This document shows, one piece after another, positions 44,253 to 52,951 of a stretch of DNA of 64,000 nt (within the stretch, counting starts at the first letter, position 1; the number at the start of each line of letters is the position of its first letter). Below the pieces are notes generated by a model that was given only the letters and a program-made list of their open reading frames with translations, was not told where the DNA came from and searched no databases. The DNA comes from PALSA-607 sp963825425 (GTDB lineage Bacteria > Actinomycetota > Actinomycetes > Acidothermales > Acidothermaceae). The translations under genes were made by a program, and so were the position numbers. The DNA lies in contig CAWGTF010000010.1 of assembly GCA_963825425.1 (NCBI GenBank), forward strand, positions 62,001 to 126,000, written 5' to 3'.

Positions 44253-44315
44253 CTCGCTGGTCGCCTGACTTGCGTCGCCTGACTCGCGTCGCCTGACTCG
44301 CGTTGGCTGCCTCGC
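44246..44315. repeat. 14-bp tandem repeat, five copies, starting at the plsC stop
   Basis: Unit GTCGCCTGACTCGC at 44260, 44274 and 44288 (nearly identical), with a partial first copy at 44246 that contains the plsC TGA and a degenerate last copy at 44302. Adjacent to the ribosome site of the phosphofructokinase gene. Confidence 0.85.
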
Positions 44316-44402
44316 GCGACCTCGCCGGACCGCAGGCCGATAGGCTGACAGTCGCCGTCGCTGTCGGCGATGGCTTCAGGTATCCGTTGGAGGAATCGAG
44401 CC

Positions 44403-45428
44403 ATGCGAGTCGGAGTTCTCACCGGCGGCGGCGACTGCCCCGGGCTTAACGCTGTCATCCGTGCCGTCGTTCGGAAGGGCATCCAGAACTACGGATACGA
44501 GTTCGTCGGATTCCGTGACGGTTGGCGCGGGCCGATCAACGCCGACACCGTTCCGCTCGGTATCCCGCAGGTTCGCGGCATCCTGCCTCGTGGCGGCACG
44601 ATCCTTGGGTCGTCGCGGACCAACCCGGCGAAGATCGACGGCGGCTTCGACACGATTGCGACCAACTTCGAGAAGCTCGGCATCGATGCGCTCGTGGCCA
44701 TCGGCGGCGAGGACACGCTCGGAGTCGCCACTGAGCTCGACGCGCGTGGGCTCAAGGTCATCGGCGTCCCGAAGACCATCGACAACGACCTGTCCGCTAC
44801 CGACTACACCTTCGGCTTCGACACCGCGGTCAACATCGCGACCGAGGCCATCGACCGTCTACACACGACGGCGGAGTCTCACCACCGTGCACTGATCGTC
44901 GAAGTGATGGGCCGCCACGCCGGCTGGATCGCCTTGCACGCAGGCGTGGCCGGCGGCGCGAACGTCATCTTGATCCCGGAGATTCCGTTCGACATTGAGC
45001 AGGTGTGCGCCTACATCGAGCACCGGTTCCAAAGCCACTACGCGCCGATCGTCGTCGTTGCCGAAGGTGCGACACCTGCTGAGGGCACGATGGAGGTCTC
45101 GACCGGCGACCTTGACGCATTTGGTCACGTGCGCCTGGGCGGCATCGGTCAGCGGCTGGCCGACGAGATCGAGAAGCGCACCGGCAAAGAGGCTCGGACC
45201 ACCGTGCTCGGGCACATCCAGCGTGGCGGCACTCCCACCGCGTTCGACCGGGTGCTCGCAACCCGGTTCGGGCTGCACGCGATCGACGCTGTCCACGATG
45301 GCAACTTCGGCATGATGGTCGCTCTGCGCGGCACGGACATCGTTCTCTCGAAGCTGTCCGACGCGACTGGTGTGCTGAAGACCGTGCCAGCTGAGCGTTA
45401 CGCCGAGGCACAGGTGCTCTTCGGTTAA
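44403..45428 (+). CDS. 6-phosphofructokinase, predicted pyrophosphate-dependent
   Basis: A 341-residue PFK. The N-terminal loop GVLTGGGDCPGLN, the catalytic TIDND (Asp127) and MGRHAGW are intact. The phosphoryl-donor residues are Asp104 (GGEDT, residues 101-105) and Lys124 (PKTIDND). ATP enzymes carry Gly104; the Asp104/Lys124 pair is the established signature of pyrophosphate-dependent PFK, as in Amycolatopsis methanolica. So it should interconvert fructose 6-phosphate and 1,6-bisphosphate reversibly with PPi; this is inferred from residues, not measured. ATG 44403 has TTGGAGGAA upstream. A three-copy repeat starts at its stop. Confidence 0.92.
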   Translation: MRVGVLTGGGDCPGLNAVIRAVVRKGIQNYGYEFVGFRDGWRGPINADTVPLGIPQVRGILPRGGTILGSSRTNPAKIDGGFDTIATNFEKLGIDALVAIGGEDTLGVATELDARGLKVIGVPKTIDNDLSATDYTFGFDTAVNIATEAIDRLHTTAESHHRALIVEVMGRHAGWIALHAGVAGGANVILIPEIPFDIEQVCAYIEHRFQSHYAPIVVVAEGATPAEGTMEVSTGDLDAFGHVRLGGIGQRLADEIEKRTGKEARTTVLGHIQRGGTPTAFDRVLATRFGLHAIDAVHDGNFGMMVALRGTDIVLSKLSDATGVLKTVPAERYAEAQVLFG

Positions 45429-45470
45429 GTGTCACTGCGGTTAAGTGTCACTGCGGTTCAGTGTCACAGC
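45423..45470. repeat. 16-bp tandem repeat, three copies, starting at the phosphofructokinase stop
   Basis: Unit GGTTAAGTGTCACTGC at 45423 and 45439 (identical) and 45455 (three changes). The first copy includes the TAA stop. Each contains the short palindrome AGTGTCACT or a near match, 50-100 bases before the DAHP synthase start. Confidence 0.9.
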
Positions 45471-45522
45471 GGCTGAGCTCGCCGCGGGCTAGCCCAACCC
45501 GCGACCCCGGTAGACTCGCCGG

Positions 45523-46876
45523 GTGCAGGAAATCGATTCGTGGCGTGCGCTCCATGTTGCTCAGGTGCCGGTGTGGCCTGACCAACAGGCGTTGCGTGGT
45601 GTCGTCGAGCAGTTGGAGCAGCTGCCACCCCTCGTCGTCCCGGAAGAATGTGACCGACTCCGGTCGCGGCTAGCTGACGTCGCGAAGGGCAAGGCGTTCC
45701 TGCTACAAGGCGGCGACTGCGCCGAGACCTTCGCCGATGCGACCGTCGCCAAGGTTCGCGACAAGATCAAGATCCTGCTTCAAATGGCGGTCGTGCTGAC
45801 CTACGGCGCAAGCGTGCCGATCGTGAAGGTCGGCCGGATGGCGGGGCAATACGCCAAGCCGCGGTCGAAGAACACGGAGTTCGTCGATGGGGTCGAGCTC
45901 GACAGCTACCGCGGTGACGCCGTGAACTCGATCGAGCGGACGCCGGAAGCTAGGGTCCCCGATCCGGCCAGGCTCGTTGAGGCTTACCACCGCGCAGCCG
46001 CGACTCTGAACCTGATCCGCGCCCACGCGACCGGCGGCTTTGCCGATCTGCGCAAGGTCCATTCGTGGAACTCCGACTTTGTCGGTCGCAGTCCGGCGGG
46101 GCAGCGGTACGAGTCGATTGCCATGGACATCGATCGGGCGCTGTCGTTCATGCAGGCGTGCGGTTTCGATCTCGAGCGGGCTGACGTTGCGCACCAGGTC
46201 GAGTTGTTCTCCAGCCATGAGGCGCTGCTCCTCGACTACGAAGCTGCCCTCACCCGATGGGACGACGACCGGTCGGCGTATTACGACCAGTCGGCGCACT
46301 TGGTGTGGGTAGGGGAGCGGACCCGTGCACTCGACGGCGCCCACGTGGAATTCGCCCGTCAGATTGCCAATCCGATCGGCGTCAAGCTCGGTCCTTCGAC
46401 GACGCCCGACGCGGCCGCTCGCACTTGTCGACAAGCTCGACCCTGACCGCCGTCCCGGCCGTTTGATGTTCGTCACCCGCATGGGCGCCGAGCGAGTGCG
46501 CGACGTGTTGCCGCCGATCGTTGAGAAGGTGACGGCGTCCGGCGCCGAGGTTGTCTGGAGCTGTGACCCGATGCATGGCAACACCATCGAGTCCGCGAGC
46601 GGGTACAAGACGCGGCACTTCGACGACATCGTCGAGGAAGTCACCGGCTTCTTCGAGGTTCACCACGGCCTTGGCACAGTGCCCGGGGGGCTGCACGTCG
46701 AGCTGACCGGCGAGGACGTCACCGAGTGTCTTGGTGGCGGCGACGACATCGCGGACGCCGATTTGTCCGGCCGGTACGAAACCGCGCTCGACCCCCGGCT
46801 CAACGTCGGACAGTCACTCGAACTCGCGTTCCTGGTCGCGTCGATGCTCCAAGATGGCCGCCGCGACCGCGCCTGA
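45523..46876 (+). pseudogene. aroG: Class II DAHP synthase (one frameshift)
   Basis: A plant-like (class II) 3-deoxy-D-arabino-heptulosonate 7-phosphate synthase, first step of aromatic amino-acid synthesis, about 450 residues. GTG 45523. Key parts: FLLQGGDCAETFAD with the metal-binding Cys, KVGRMAGQYAKPRSK, LGPSTTPDA; then the frame shifts by one base near 46415 and resumes LVDKLDPDRRPGRLMFVTRM, SCDPMHGNTIESASGYKTRH, GLHVELTGEDVTECLGG. Everything else matches family length, and the enzyme is normally essential, so an inserted G/C is likely a sequence error. Rv2178c homologue from memory. Confidence 0.9.
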
Positions 46877-46886
46877 TCAGCAGATG

Positions 46887-47006
46887 TGACCGCATTCGGT
46901 GGATTGGGACACTTTGATCCTCGGCCGTTCGGTTGCACTTTCAGCATTGCCCTCAAGGTTTCGGCGAGCAGAGAAACAATCAGCCCACGTACGCCGATGC
47001 GGGGGA
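46887..47006 (+). promoter_or_regulatory. Conserved leader of the first surface-protein gene
   Basis: Shares two blocks with the leader of the next paralogue: TGACCGCATTCGG at 46887-46899 and CACGTACGCCGATGCGGGGGA at 46986-47006, 124 bases and 25 bases before the ATG. The second includes the ribosome site. Confidence 0.45.
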
Positions 47007-47010
47007 TTTC

Positions 47011-49053
47011 ATGAAGCTCGTTCGTCCGGGGATAGTGGTTACCAGCCTTGCGCTCGCCATCGCGGTTCCTCTCGGAGCAGGCGCCGCAGCGTCCAACTCA
47101 GGCGTCCACCCGACGACAGGCACTATTGCCGGTGCTGTAACTGATATTTCCAACAACCCGTTGCCGGGTGTGTGTGTATACGCACAGCCAACCAATCAGG
47201 CAATACCCCAGCCGGCGACCGTGCAGACGGCCATCGACGGCAGCTACTTACTGAGCAATGTGCCGACGGGCACGTACACCATGAGCTTCGGTGTGTGCTT
47301 CGGGACAATGACAGCGCCGAACGTCCAGTCGCAGTACTACGACAACACGCAGGTGCTTTCTCAAGCCTTGCCAGTCTCGGTCGTAGGCGGCGTCACCGTT
47401 AGCCTCGACACTCAGAAGCTGAAGGTGGGCGGGGCGATCATCATTCACCTGATCCTGCCGCCAGGTGTGCCGATCACAGCCGTTTCGCCACAGGTCGAGC
47501 CAATTCCCGGCCAAGCGGACGGCCCGAATCAGATCGGCATTTTGAATCTGCCGACTGCCAACGGGCTGTGGAGCGAGTCGAACATGTTGCCCGGAAAATA
47601 CGACATCTACTACAGGTACTGCGACACGTCCTGCCGTCCCGGCTTCATCGGCTCTTACATGGGGGCCGGCGTGGGCGGAACGCCTACCCCTGTCGAGGTC
47701 GGTACGGGCACCGTCGAGTCCGTGATTGACACTGTCACTGTTCCGCCATTCCTGGCGAGCGCGACGACGGTCACTGCGTCGCCCTCATCGGTTGTCCCGG
47801 GAGCGTCCACGTCAGTTGTTGCACACGTCACTGACTCCGACGCAAATGTGACGCCGACGGGCAACGTGTCGTTCTACGACGGTTCGACGTTCCTCCGTAC
47901 CGACGCGCTCGACTCGAACGGCGATGCCACTTTCGTCGATTCGGGACTAACGCTAGGCAGCCACACGATTAGCGTCGATTACTTTGGCGATGGGGAGTCG
48001 TCGGTGAGCTCTGGAACGGCCACGATCTCGGTCAGCGCGCCGAATTCGGGGGGCAGCGGATCTGGCGGCGCCGGATCTGGCGGCACGGGTTCCAGCGGCG
48101 GTAGCGGCTCAAGCGGTAGTAGCAGTTCGAATGGTTCCAGCGGCGGCGGTGCGGGAGCTCTGGTTGCCACCGAGGCGCCGGTGACCCGACTCTCCGGAAC
48201 AGATCGACTCGCAACAGCTGTCGCCGTGTCGCAGAACTCATTCCCGGCTGGTAACGCAGGTGCTGTCGTTCTGGCACGCGCCGACGATTATCCCGACGCG
48301 TTGGTCGGTGGGCCTCTGGCAGCCGCTAGGAACGCGCCCTTGCTCCTTACCGAAGGCTCGACGCTGCCATCGGAAACGGCAACCGAGGTCAAGCGTGTAC
48401 TACCGGCGGGTGGCACGGTTTACGTTCTCGGCGGCACGTCGGCCATCCCGACCAGCGTGACTAGCCAACTCATCAGCCTTGGCTACACGGTCACGCGTTA
48501 CTCGGGTGCAGATCGATATGCGACCGCGGTCGCGGTCGCCACGGCCCTCGGCAGTCCGACGACAGTGTTGCTCGCGACCGGCACGAACTTCCCTGACGCG
48601 CTCGCCGCCGGTCCTGCGGCGGCTCACGTGCATGGCGCGATCTTGCTGACCGACGGCTCGGCTGTACCGGCGGAGACCGCGACCTACCTCGCCGGTGTGC
48701 AGGTGAAATACGCGATTGGAGGGCCAGCCGCGGCCGCAGTGCCGTCCGCCACGGCGATCCTGGGCGCCGATCGGTATGCGACGGCAGCGGCTGTCGCGAC
48801 GAAGTTCTTCCCGTCGTCCGCCGTTGTCGGCGTCGCGACCGGCACCGGGTTCCCAGATGCCTTGGCTGGCGGCGCGCAGTTGGCATTGATGGGCGGACCG
48901 TTGTTGTTGTCAAGCGCCGCGAGCGTGCCTGCAAGTACCAGCAACTACCTCGCCACCGATCACAGCACCCTCGCGAAGGTCTACATATACGGCGGCACAT
49001 CGGTGCTGGGCGCGAACGTTGTGACCGAACTCACGGCTGCGATGGGCGGCTGA
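47011..49053 (+). CDS. Secreted Ig-like protein with three cell-wall-binding-2 repeats
   Basis: A 680-residue exported protein. Signal peptide at 1-30 (IVVTSLALAIAVPLGAGAAA); a carboxypeptidase-regulatory-like beta domain (TIAGAVTDISNNPLPGVCVY); a second beta region with Pro-rich strands; a bacterial Ig-like (Big) domain (ATTVTASPSSVVPGASTSVV to about 350); a Gly/Ser linker of about 40 residues; and three CW_binding_2 repeats (TDRLATAVAVSQNSFPAG, ADRYATAVAVATALGSP, ADRYATAAAVATKFFPSS). The last module attaches proteins to wall polymers non-covalently. No LPxTG. ATG 47011 chosen after a GGGGGA site. The paralogue downstream repeats its leader and wall module. Confidence 0.88.
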   Translation: MKLVRPGIVVTSLALAIAVPLGAGAAASNSGVHPTTGTIAGAVTDISNNPLPGVCVYAQPTNQAIPQPATVQTAIDGSYLLSNVPTGTYTMSFGVCFGTMTAPNVQSQYYDNTQVLSQALPVSVVGGVTVSLDTQKLKVGGAIIIHLILPPGVPITAVSPQVEPIPGQADGPNQIGILNLPTANGLWSESNMLPGKYDIYYRYCDTSCRPGFIGSYMGAGVGGTPTPVEVGTGTVESVIDTVTVPPFLASATTVTASPSSVVPGASTSVVAHVTDSDANVTPTGNVSFYDGSTFLRTDALDSNGDATFVDSGLTLGSHTISVDYFGDGESSVSSGTATISVSAPNSGGSGSGGAGSGGTGSSGGSGSSGSSSSNGSSGGGAGALVATEAPVTRLSGTDRLATAVAVSQNSFPAGNAGAVVLARADDYPDALVGGPLAAARNAPLLLTEGSTLPSETATEVKRVLPAGGTVYVLGGTSAIPTSVTSQLISLGYTVTRYSGADRYATAVAVATALGSPTTVLLATGTNFPDALAAGPAAAHVHGAILLTDGSAVPAETATYLAGVQVKYAIGGPAAAAVPSATAILGADRYATAAAVATKFFPSSAVVGVATGTGFPDALAGGAQLALMGGPLLLSSAASVPASTSNYLATDHSTLAKVYIYGGTSVLGANVVTELTAAMGG

Positions 49054-49055
49054 CC

Positions 49056-49175
49056 TGACCGCATTCGGATGATTAGCGCGCTTTGGCCGTCAGCCGCTCG
49101 GTTGGTCCCTCTGACTTCGATCTCGGGTTCGATGGCGCCGCGAGATACTCAGACCACGTACGCCGATACGGGGGA
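49056..49175 (+). promoter_or_regulatory. Conserved leader of the second surface-protein gene
   Basis: Copy of the upstream leader: TGACCGCATTCGG at 49056-49068 and CACGTACGCCGATACGGGGGA at 49155-49175, 125 and 26 bases before the ATG. The middle is poorly conserved. Confidence 0.45.
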
Positions 49176-49180
49176 AGCTC

Positions 49181-51865
49181 ATGAAGCTTGTTCGTCCGGG
49201 GATCGTTCTCACCACGGTTGCGCTCGTCATGGTCGCGCCTCTCGGCGCCAGCGCGGGCGCGTCCAGTCCTGGAATCCAGGCATCGACCGGTACCGTCACC
49301 GGAACGGTTACCGGGCTCGGGTCGGCGCCGGTGGCAGGTGTGTGCGTGTACATATCCGGAGAGAACATCCAGTTGCCGATGGTGCACACCAGCGCGTCGG
49401 GTGGTTACTCATTCGCCGGACTAACGACGGACTCAAGCGCCGTATACACCGTCTCGGTCGACCCGTCGTGCAGTTCCGATCCCGATGCGAAGTACTACGA
49501 GACCGCGTATACATCCGTACCGATGACGACAGCCGCGACTGTCACGGTCAACTTCCCGCTAGTGCTCGGGGGGTCGATCAGCGGATCTGTTACCAACTCG
49601 CACGGCAGCCCGATCTTGAACGTATGTATTGGGGCCGATACCGCAGACCACCTCGGCGGGTCATTCGCGCAATCAGCGGCTGACGGAACATTCGTGATGA
49701 CCGGTGTGGCACCAGGCACCTACATCGTAAGGATCGACGGATGCGGCGGAATCCAGGTGCCGCCGACCGAGAACGTTCAACCGCAGTACTACAGCGGCAC
49801 CGTGGACGAGTCGTCAGCGACACCCGTGGTGGTAACGGCCGGTGCCACGACCGCGCTGACCCCCCAAACACTCACGGACGCGGGCGAGATTGACCTCACC
49901 TTCACACTTCCGGCAGGCGTCACCCGCGCCGAAGTCTTTCCCGTAATCCTTCCGGTGGATAGCCCTGCGAACGCTCTTGAGGTCGACAACAACACTGACG
50001 GTCCGGACACCAACGGTGTCTATCGATTCCTCAACTTGATGCCCGTCGGTTACACGATTTCGTACATGTATTGCCCTCTGGGTGGGCCGATGTGCCGCGA
50101 TGGGGTCGACTTCTATAAGAGTCAGGGGCTAGACGGCACGCCGACGGTCGTCACGCCCACACCCGGCGTGCTCCAGACCCTCACCGACACCGTGGTCATC
50201 CCTCCGTTTGTGTCGTCAACCACGACGCTGAGCATCTCTGCTGGCCCGTACATCGCGGGCCAGTCCGTCACGCTCACAGCCACCGTGACACCTGCGAGCG
50301 GCTCACATGTGCCGACGGGACCTGTCTACTTCAGCGATCTGGATTCGAATTTCGGCGACCCGGGCAACATCTCCGGCCAGGCGCCCCTCGTACACGGCGT
50401 AGCGACGCTGGTCGTGCCTTCAGTCGGCGTCGGCGATCACAGCATCGTCGCTGGCTACGTGGGTGATGGAGGCTTAGCCACGAGTACGAGTTCTGCGTCG
50501 AACTTCACGGTCGCTCCGGCTCCTGCGGGAGGCGGCGGCGGCGGTGCCGCGCCGGCCGCTCCGGTAACCGCCACGGTTCCTGCTGGAGGGTCGGTCTCCT
50601 CCGATCCGGCGGGAGCGACGGCGGATGCGTCGAACCCACTCGTTGTCGGTGTCACCAGCCCAACGGGTGGCACGGTCACGATCGACAAGACGCCGCCTGA
50701 CACCTCAGTCGCGCACTACACCGTGCTGGGTATCGGCGCCACGATTACGGCACCACCTGCGACGACCGCGAATCCGTTGACCTTGACCTTCCAGGTGTTC
50801 GACAAGTCGTTGCCAGCTGGTTCCGGGCCCGCAGACCTGACGGTGTTTCGTGATGGTGTCGCGGTTGGTGCCTGCACCGGCGCAGGTGCCACGCCCGATC
50901 CATGTGTGGCGTCCGAGAGTACGAGTGGTGGCGTCACGACCATCGTCATCCGCAGTTCACACGCCAGTAAGTGGGACGTCGAGGCTGCGCGCGTCGGACG
51001 AGTGGCAGGAACGGATCGACTCGCAACAGCTGTCGCCGTGTCGCAGAACTCATTCCCGGCCGGCAATGCCGGAGCGGTCGTCTTGGCCCGCGGCGACGAC
51101 TACCCCGACGCATTGGTGGGTGGTCCGCTCGCGGCCGCTAAGAACGCGCCGCTGTTGCTGACCGAGGGTTCGATACTGCCAGCAGCGACCGCCGCCGAAC
51201 TCAAGCGCGTATTGCCTGCGGGTGGCACGGTTTACGTTCTGGGTGGTACGTCGGCCGTCCCGGCCAGCGTTGCTACCCAGCTGACCGGGTTCGGCTACAA
51301 CGTCGTGCGCTACTTCGGTGCGAACAGGTACGCGACTGCGGCTGCGGTCGCTAAGGCGTTGGGCAGTCCGACGACAGTGCTGCTCGCGACCGGCACGAAC
51401 TTCCCGGACGCATTGGCGGCTGGTCCCGCGGCGGCGCATGTTCACGGCGCGATCCTGCTGACCGATGGCTCGGCAGTGCCGACGGAGACCGCAACCTACC
51501 TCGCCGGTGCCCACGTAACCTATGCAATCGGCGGCCCGGCCGCGGCAGCTGTGCCGTCTGCCACCGCGATCCTGGGTAGTGACCGATACGCGACGGCCGC
51601 GGCCGTTGCGACGAAGTTCTTCCCGACGTCCGCCGTTGTCGGTGTTGCTACCGGGGCGAGTTTCCCTGATGCACTGGCCGGCGGCGCGCAGCTGGCGTTG
51701 ATGGGTGGGCCGTTGCTGCTGTCGAGCCTGGCTAGTGTGCCGGCGAGTTCGAGCAACTACCTCAACGCCGATCACAGCGCGTTGACGAATGTCTACGTCT
51801 ACGGCGGTACGGCAGTACTCGGCACCACCGTTGTGGGTCAGCTGACGGCGGCGTTCGGCAGTTGA
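49181..51865 (+). CDS. Secreted Ig-like protein with three cell-wall-binding-2 repeats, longer paralogue
   Basis: An 894-residue paralogue of the preceding protein. Signal peptide 1-30 (the mature part starts near SPGIQASTGT), two carboxypeptidase-regulatory-like beta domains (TGTVTGTVTGLGSAPVAGVC; GGSISGSVTNSHGSPILNVC), a Big-type Ig domain (about 345-440), a Gly/Ala/Pro linker, an additional beta domain of about 150 residues not present in the first protein (SLTFQVFDKSLPAGSGP-like region, with two Cys), then three CW_binding_2 repeats almost identical to those of its neighbour. Surface-exposed and probably adhesive or structural; a partner is unknown. ATG 49181. Confidence 0.88.
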   Translation: MKLVRPGIVLTTVALVMVAPLGASAGASSPGIQASTGTVTGTVTGLGSAPVAGVCVYISGENIQLPMVHTSASGGYSFAGLTTDSSAVYTVSVDPSCSSDPDAKYYETAYTSVPMTTAATVTVNFPLVLGGSISGSVTNSHGSPILNVCIGADTADHLGGSFAQSAADGTFVMTGVAPGTYIVRIDGCGGIQVPPTENVQPQYYSGTVDESSATPVVVTAGATTALTPQTLTDAGEIDLTFTLPAGVTRAEVFPVILPVDSPANALEVDNNTDGPDTNGVYRFLNLMPVGYTISYMYCPLGGPMCRDGVDFYKSQGLDGTPTVVTPTPGVLQTLTDTVVIPPFVSSTTTLSISAGPYIAGQSVTLTATVTPASGSHVPTGPVYFSDLDSNFGDPGNISGQAPLVHGVATLVVPSVGVGDHSIVAGYVGDGGLATSTSSASNFTVAPAPAGGGGGGAAPAAPVTATVPAGGSVSSDPAGATADASNPLVVGVTSPTGGTVTIDKTPPDTSVAHYTVLGIGATITAPPATTANPLTLTFQVFDKSLPAGSGPADLTVFRDGVAVGACTGAGATPDPCVASESTSGGVTTIVIRSSHASKWDVEAARVGRVAGTDRLATAVAVSQNSFPAGNAGAVVLARGDDYPDALVGGPLAAAKNAPLLLTEGSILPAATAAELKRVLPAGGTVYVLGGTSAVPASVATQLTGFGYNVVRYFGANRYATAAAVAKALGSPTTVLLATGTNFPDALAAGPAAAHVHGAILLTDGSAVPTETATYLAGAHVTYAIGGPAAAAVPSATAILGSDRYATAAAVATKFFPTSAVVGVATGASFPDALAGGAQLALMGGPLLLSSLASVPASSSNYLNADHSALTNVYVYGGTAVLGTTVVGQLTAAFGS

Positions 51866-51889
51866 CCGCGCACCCGATAGCGTGGCGGC

Positions 51890-52084
51890 ATGCCTGACAG
51901 GCGCAATGCTTTTGGTCCATTTCAGCCCTGGATCGCGCCTGCTCTCGGGGCCGGCCTGATGATCGCTGGTATAGCGATGGTTGCTGGAATGGCGCCGAAA
52001 TATGCGCCCTTCGTAGCGGCGGCAATTGCCGGGGTCGTGTTGGTGTTCGCGAAATGGCGAATGAGCCGCAGCCCGCGGCCCTGA
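51890..52084 (+). CDS. Small two-helix membrane protein
   Basis: A 64-residue protein with two hydrophobic helices (APALGAGLMIAGIAMVAG and YAPFVAAAIAGVVLVFA) joined by a short turn and ended by a basic tail (KWRMSRSPRP). It begins 24 bases after the second surface-protein gene on the same strand. No family recognised; coding status rests on length, codon pattern and position. Confidence 0.5.
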   Translation: MPDRRNAFGPFQPWIAPALGAGLMIAGIAMVAGMAPKYAPFVAAAIAGVVLVFAKWRMSRSPRP

Positions 52085-52106
52085 CCGGTTGCGGCGCTGC
52101 CAGCGC

Positions 52107-52874
52107 CTAGTGCTGTTGCGGGTTCGGCGGCCAGTAGCTCGGTGGCGGTGAATACATGGGTGCGGCGGGTTGTCGGCGTCCACGCAGCGAGACCAACCAC
52201 ACGATGAGCAGGATCACGCCCACGATGCCCAAGAGGATTCCCACGACGAGCGACACGACCATCGCCGTCGGCGGCGAACCTGCCGCCTTGATCCGCGAAG
52301 GTGAAACGGCGAGGTAGCTTCCTTGCGTCTCGTCGGTCGTGTACGTGAAGGACACCGCATCTCCTACCGATTCCGCAGGCGCGCCGGTGACGATCGCATC
52401 GAAACCGCTGTCCACCTGAGTCATCGAGGTACTTTTGCTCGTCCGGTTGAAAATATGAGTTTCGGTCCGCGTCACCAAGGTCGTTCCGGAAAACACATGC
52501 ACCTGTAGTTGCGAGCCTTGAACTGCCGTGACTGTGCCGTACGTCGCCGATGTGTTGTCGGGATTGCCGATCCGGCTCGCGGCCAACGCCCACTGCACCG
52601 CGTAGCCGGCAAAGAGCGCGAAAGCGATGACTGCTGCGGCGACGAAACCGATCCACGTCCAGAGCAACCGGCGGCGCCGAGGCGGCCCGGGCGGCTGGTA
52701 ACTAGCGCGCGGCGTATATCCGGGCGGCCACCCGTATGCCGGCCCGTAGGGCGATGGATAACCCGGAGCCGGTGGCTGCCCGGGTGCGTAGGGCGGCGGA
52801 TAGCCCGGCGGCGTCTGCGGCTGGCCGTACGGGTACCCGGGCTGATTCGGCTGCTGGTACGGCGGTTGCGTCAC
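52107..52874 (-). CDS. Membrane protein with Pro/Tyr-rich cytoplasmic arm
   Basis: About 255 residues. The N-terminal 55 residues are a low-complexity Pro/Gly/Tyr/Gln region (YGQPQTPPGYPPPYAPGQPP), followed by a membrane helix (WTWIGFVAAAVIAFALFAGY), an extracellular beta-rich domain of about 110 residues, a second helix (VVSLVVGILLGIVGVILLIV) and a Pro/Tyr-rich tail. This architecture is common in actinobacterial envelope proteins of unknown function. GTG 52874 begins where the Pro/Tyr arm starts; an upstream frame to 52928 is possible. Convergent with the small membrane protein. Confidence 0.65.
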   Translation of the reverse strand: MTQPPYQQPNQPGYPYGQPQTPPGYPPPYAPGQPPAPGYPSPYGPAYGWPPGYTPRASYQPPGPPRRRRLLWTWIGFVAAAVIAFALFAGYAVQWALAASRIGNPDNTSATYGTVTAVQGSQLQVHVFSGTTLVTRTETHIFNRTSKSTSMTQVDSGFDAIVTGAPAESVGDAVSFTYTTDETQGSYLAVSPSRIKAAGSPPTAMVVSLVVGILLGIVGVILLIVWLVSLRGRRQPAAPMYSPPPSYWPPNPQQH

Positions 52875-52951
52875 ATGATCCAAGATCCTTGACGGTTCGG
52901 CGAGAAGCAAGCCGACCGGCGATCGCACCTACCGTTTTGACGTGTGTCGCG

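Noticed and set aside
43415..45470. Intergenic repeats as a CRISPR or integron feature
   Set aside because: Copies abut with no variable spacers, units are 14-24 bp and no cas or integrase gene is nearby.
45523..46876. Programmed frameshift in the DAHP synthase gene
   Set aside because: No slippery heptamer or downstream hairpin was recognised and relatives are single-frame; a one-base error is simpler.
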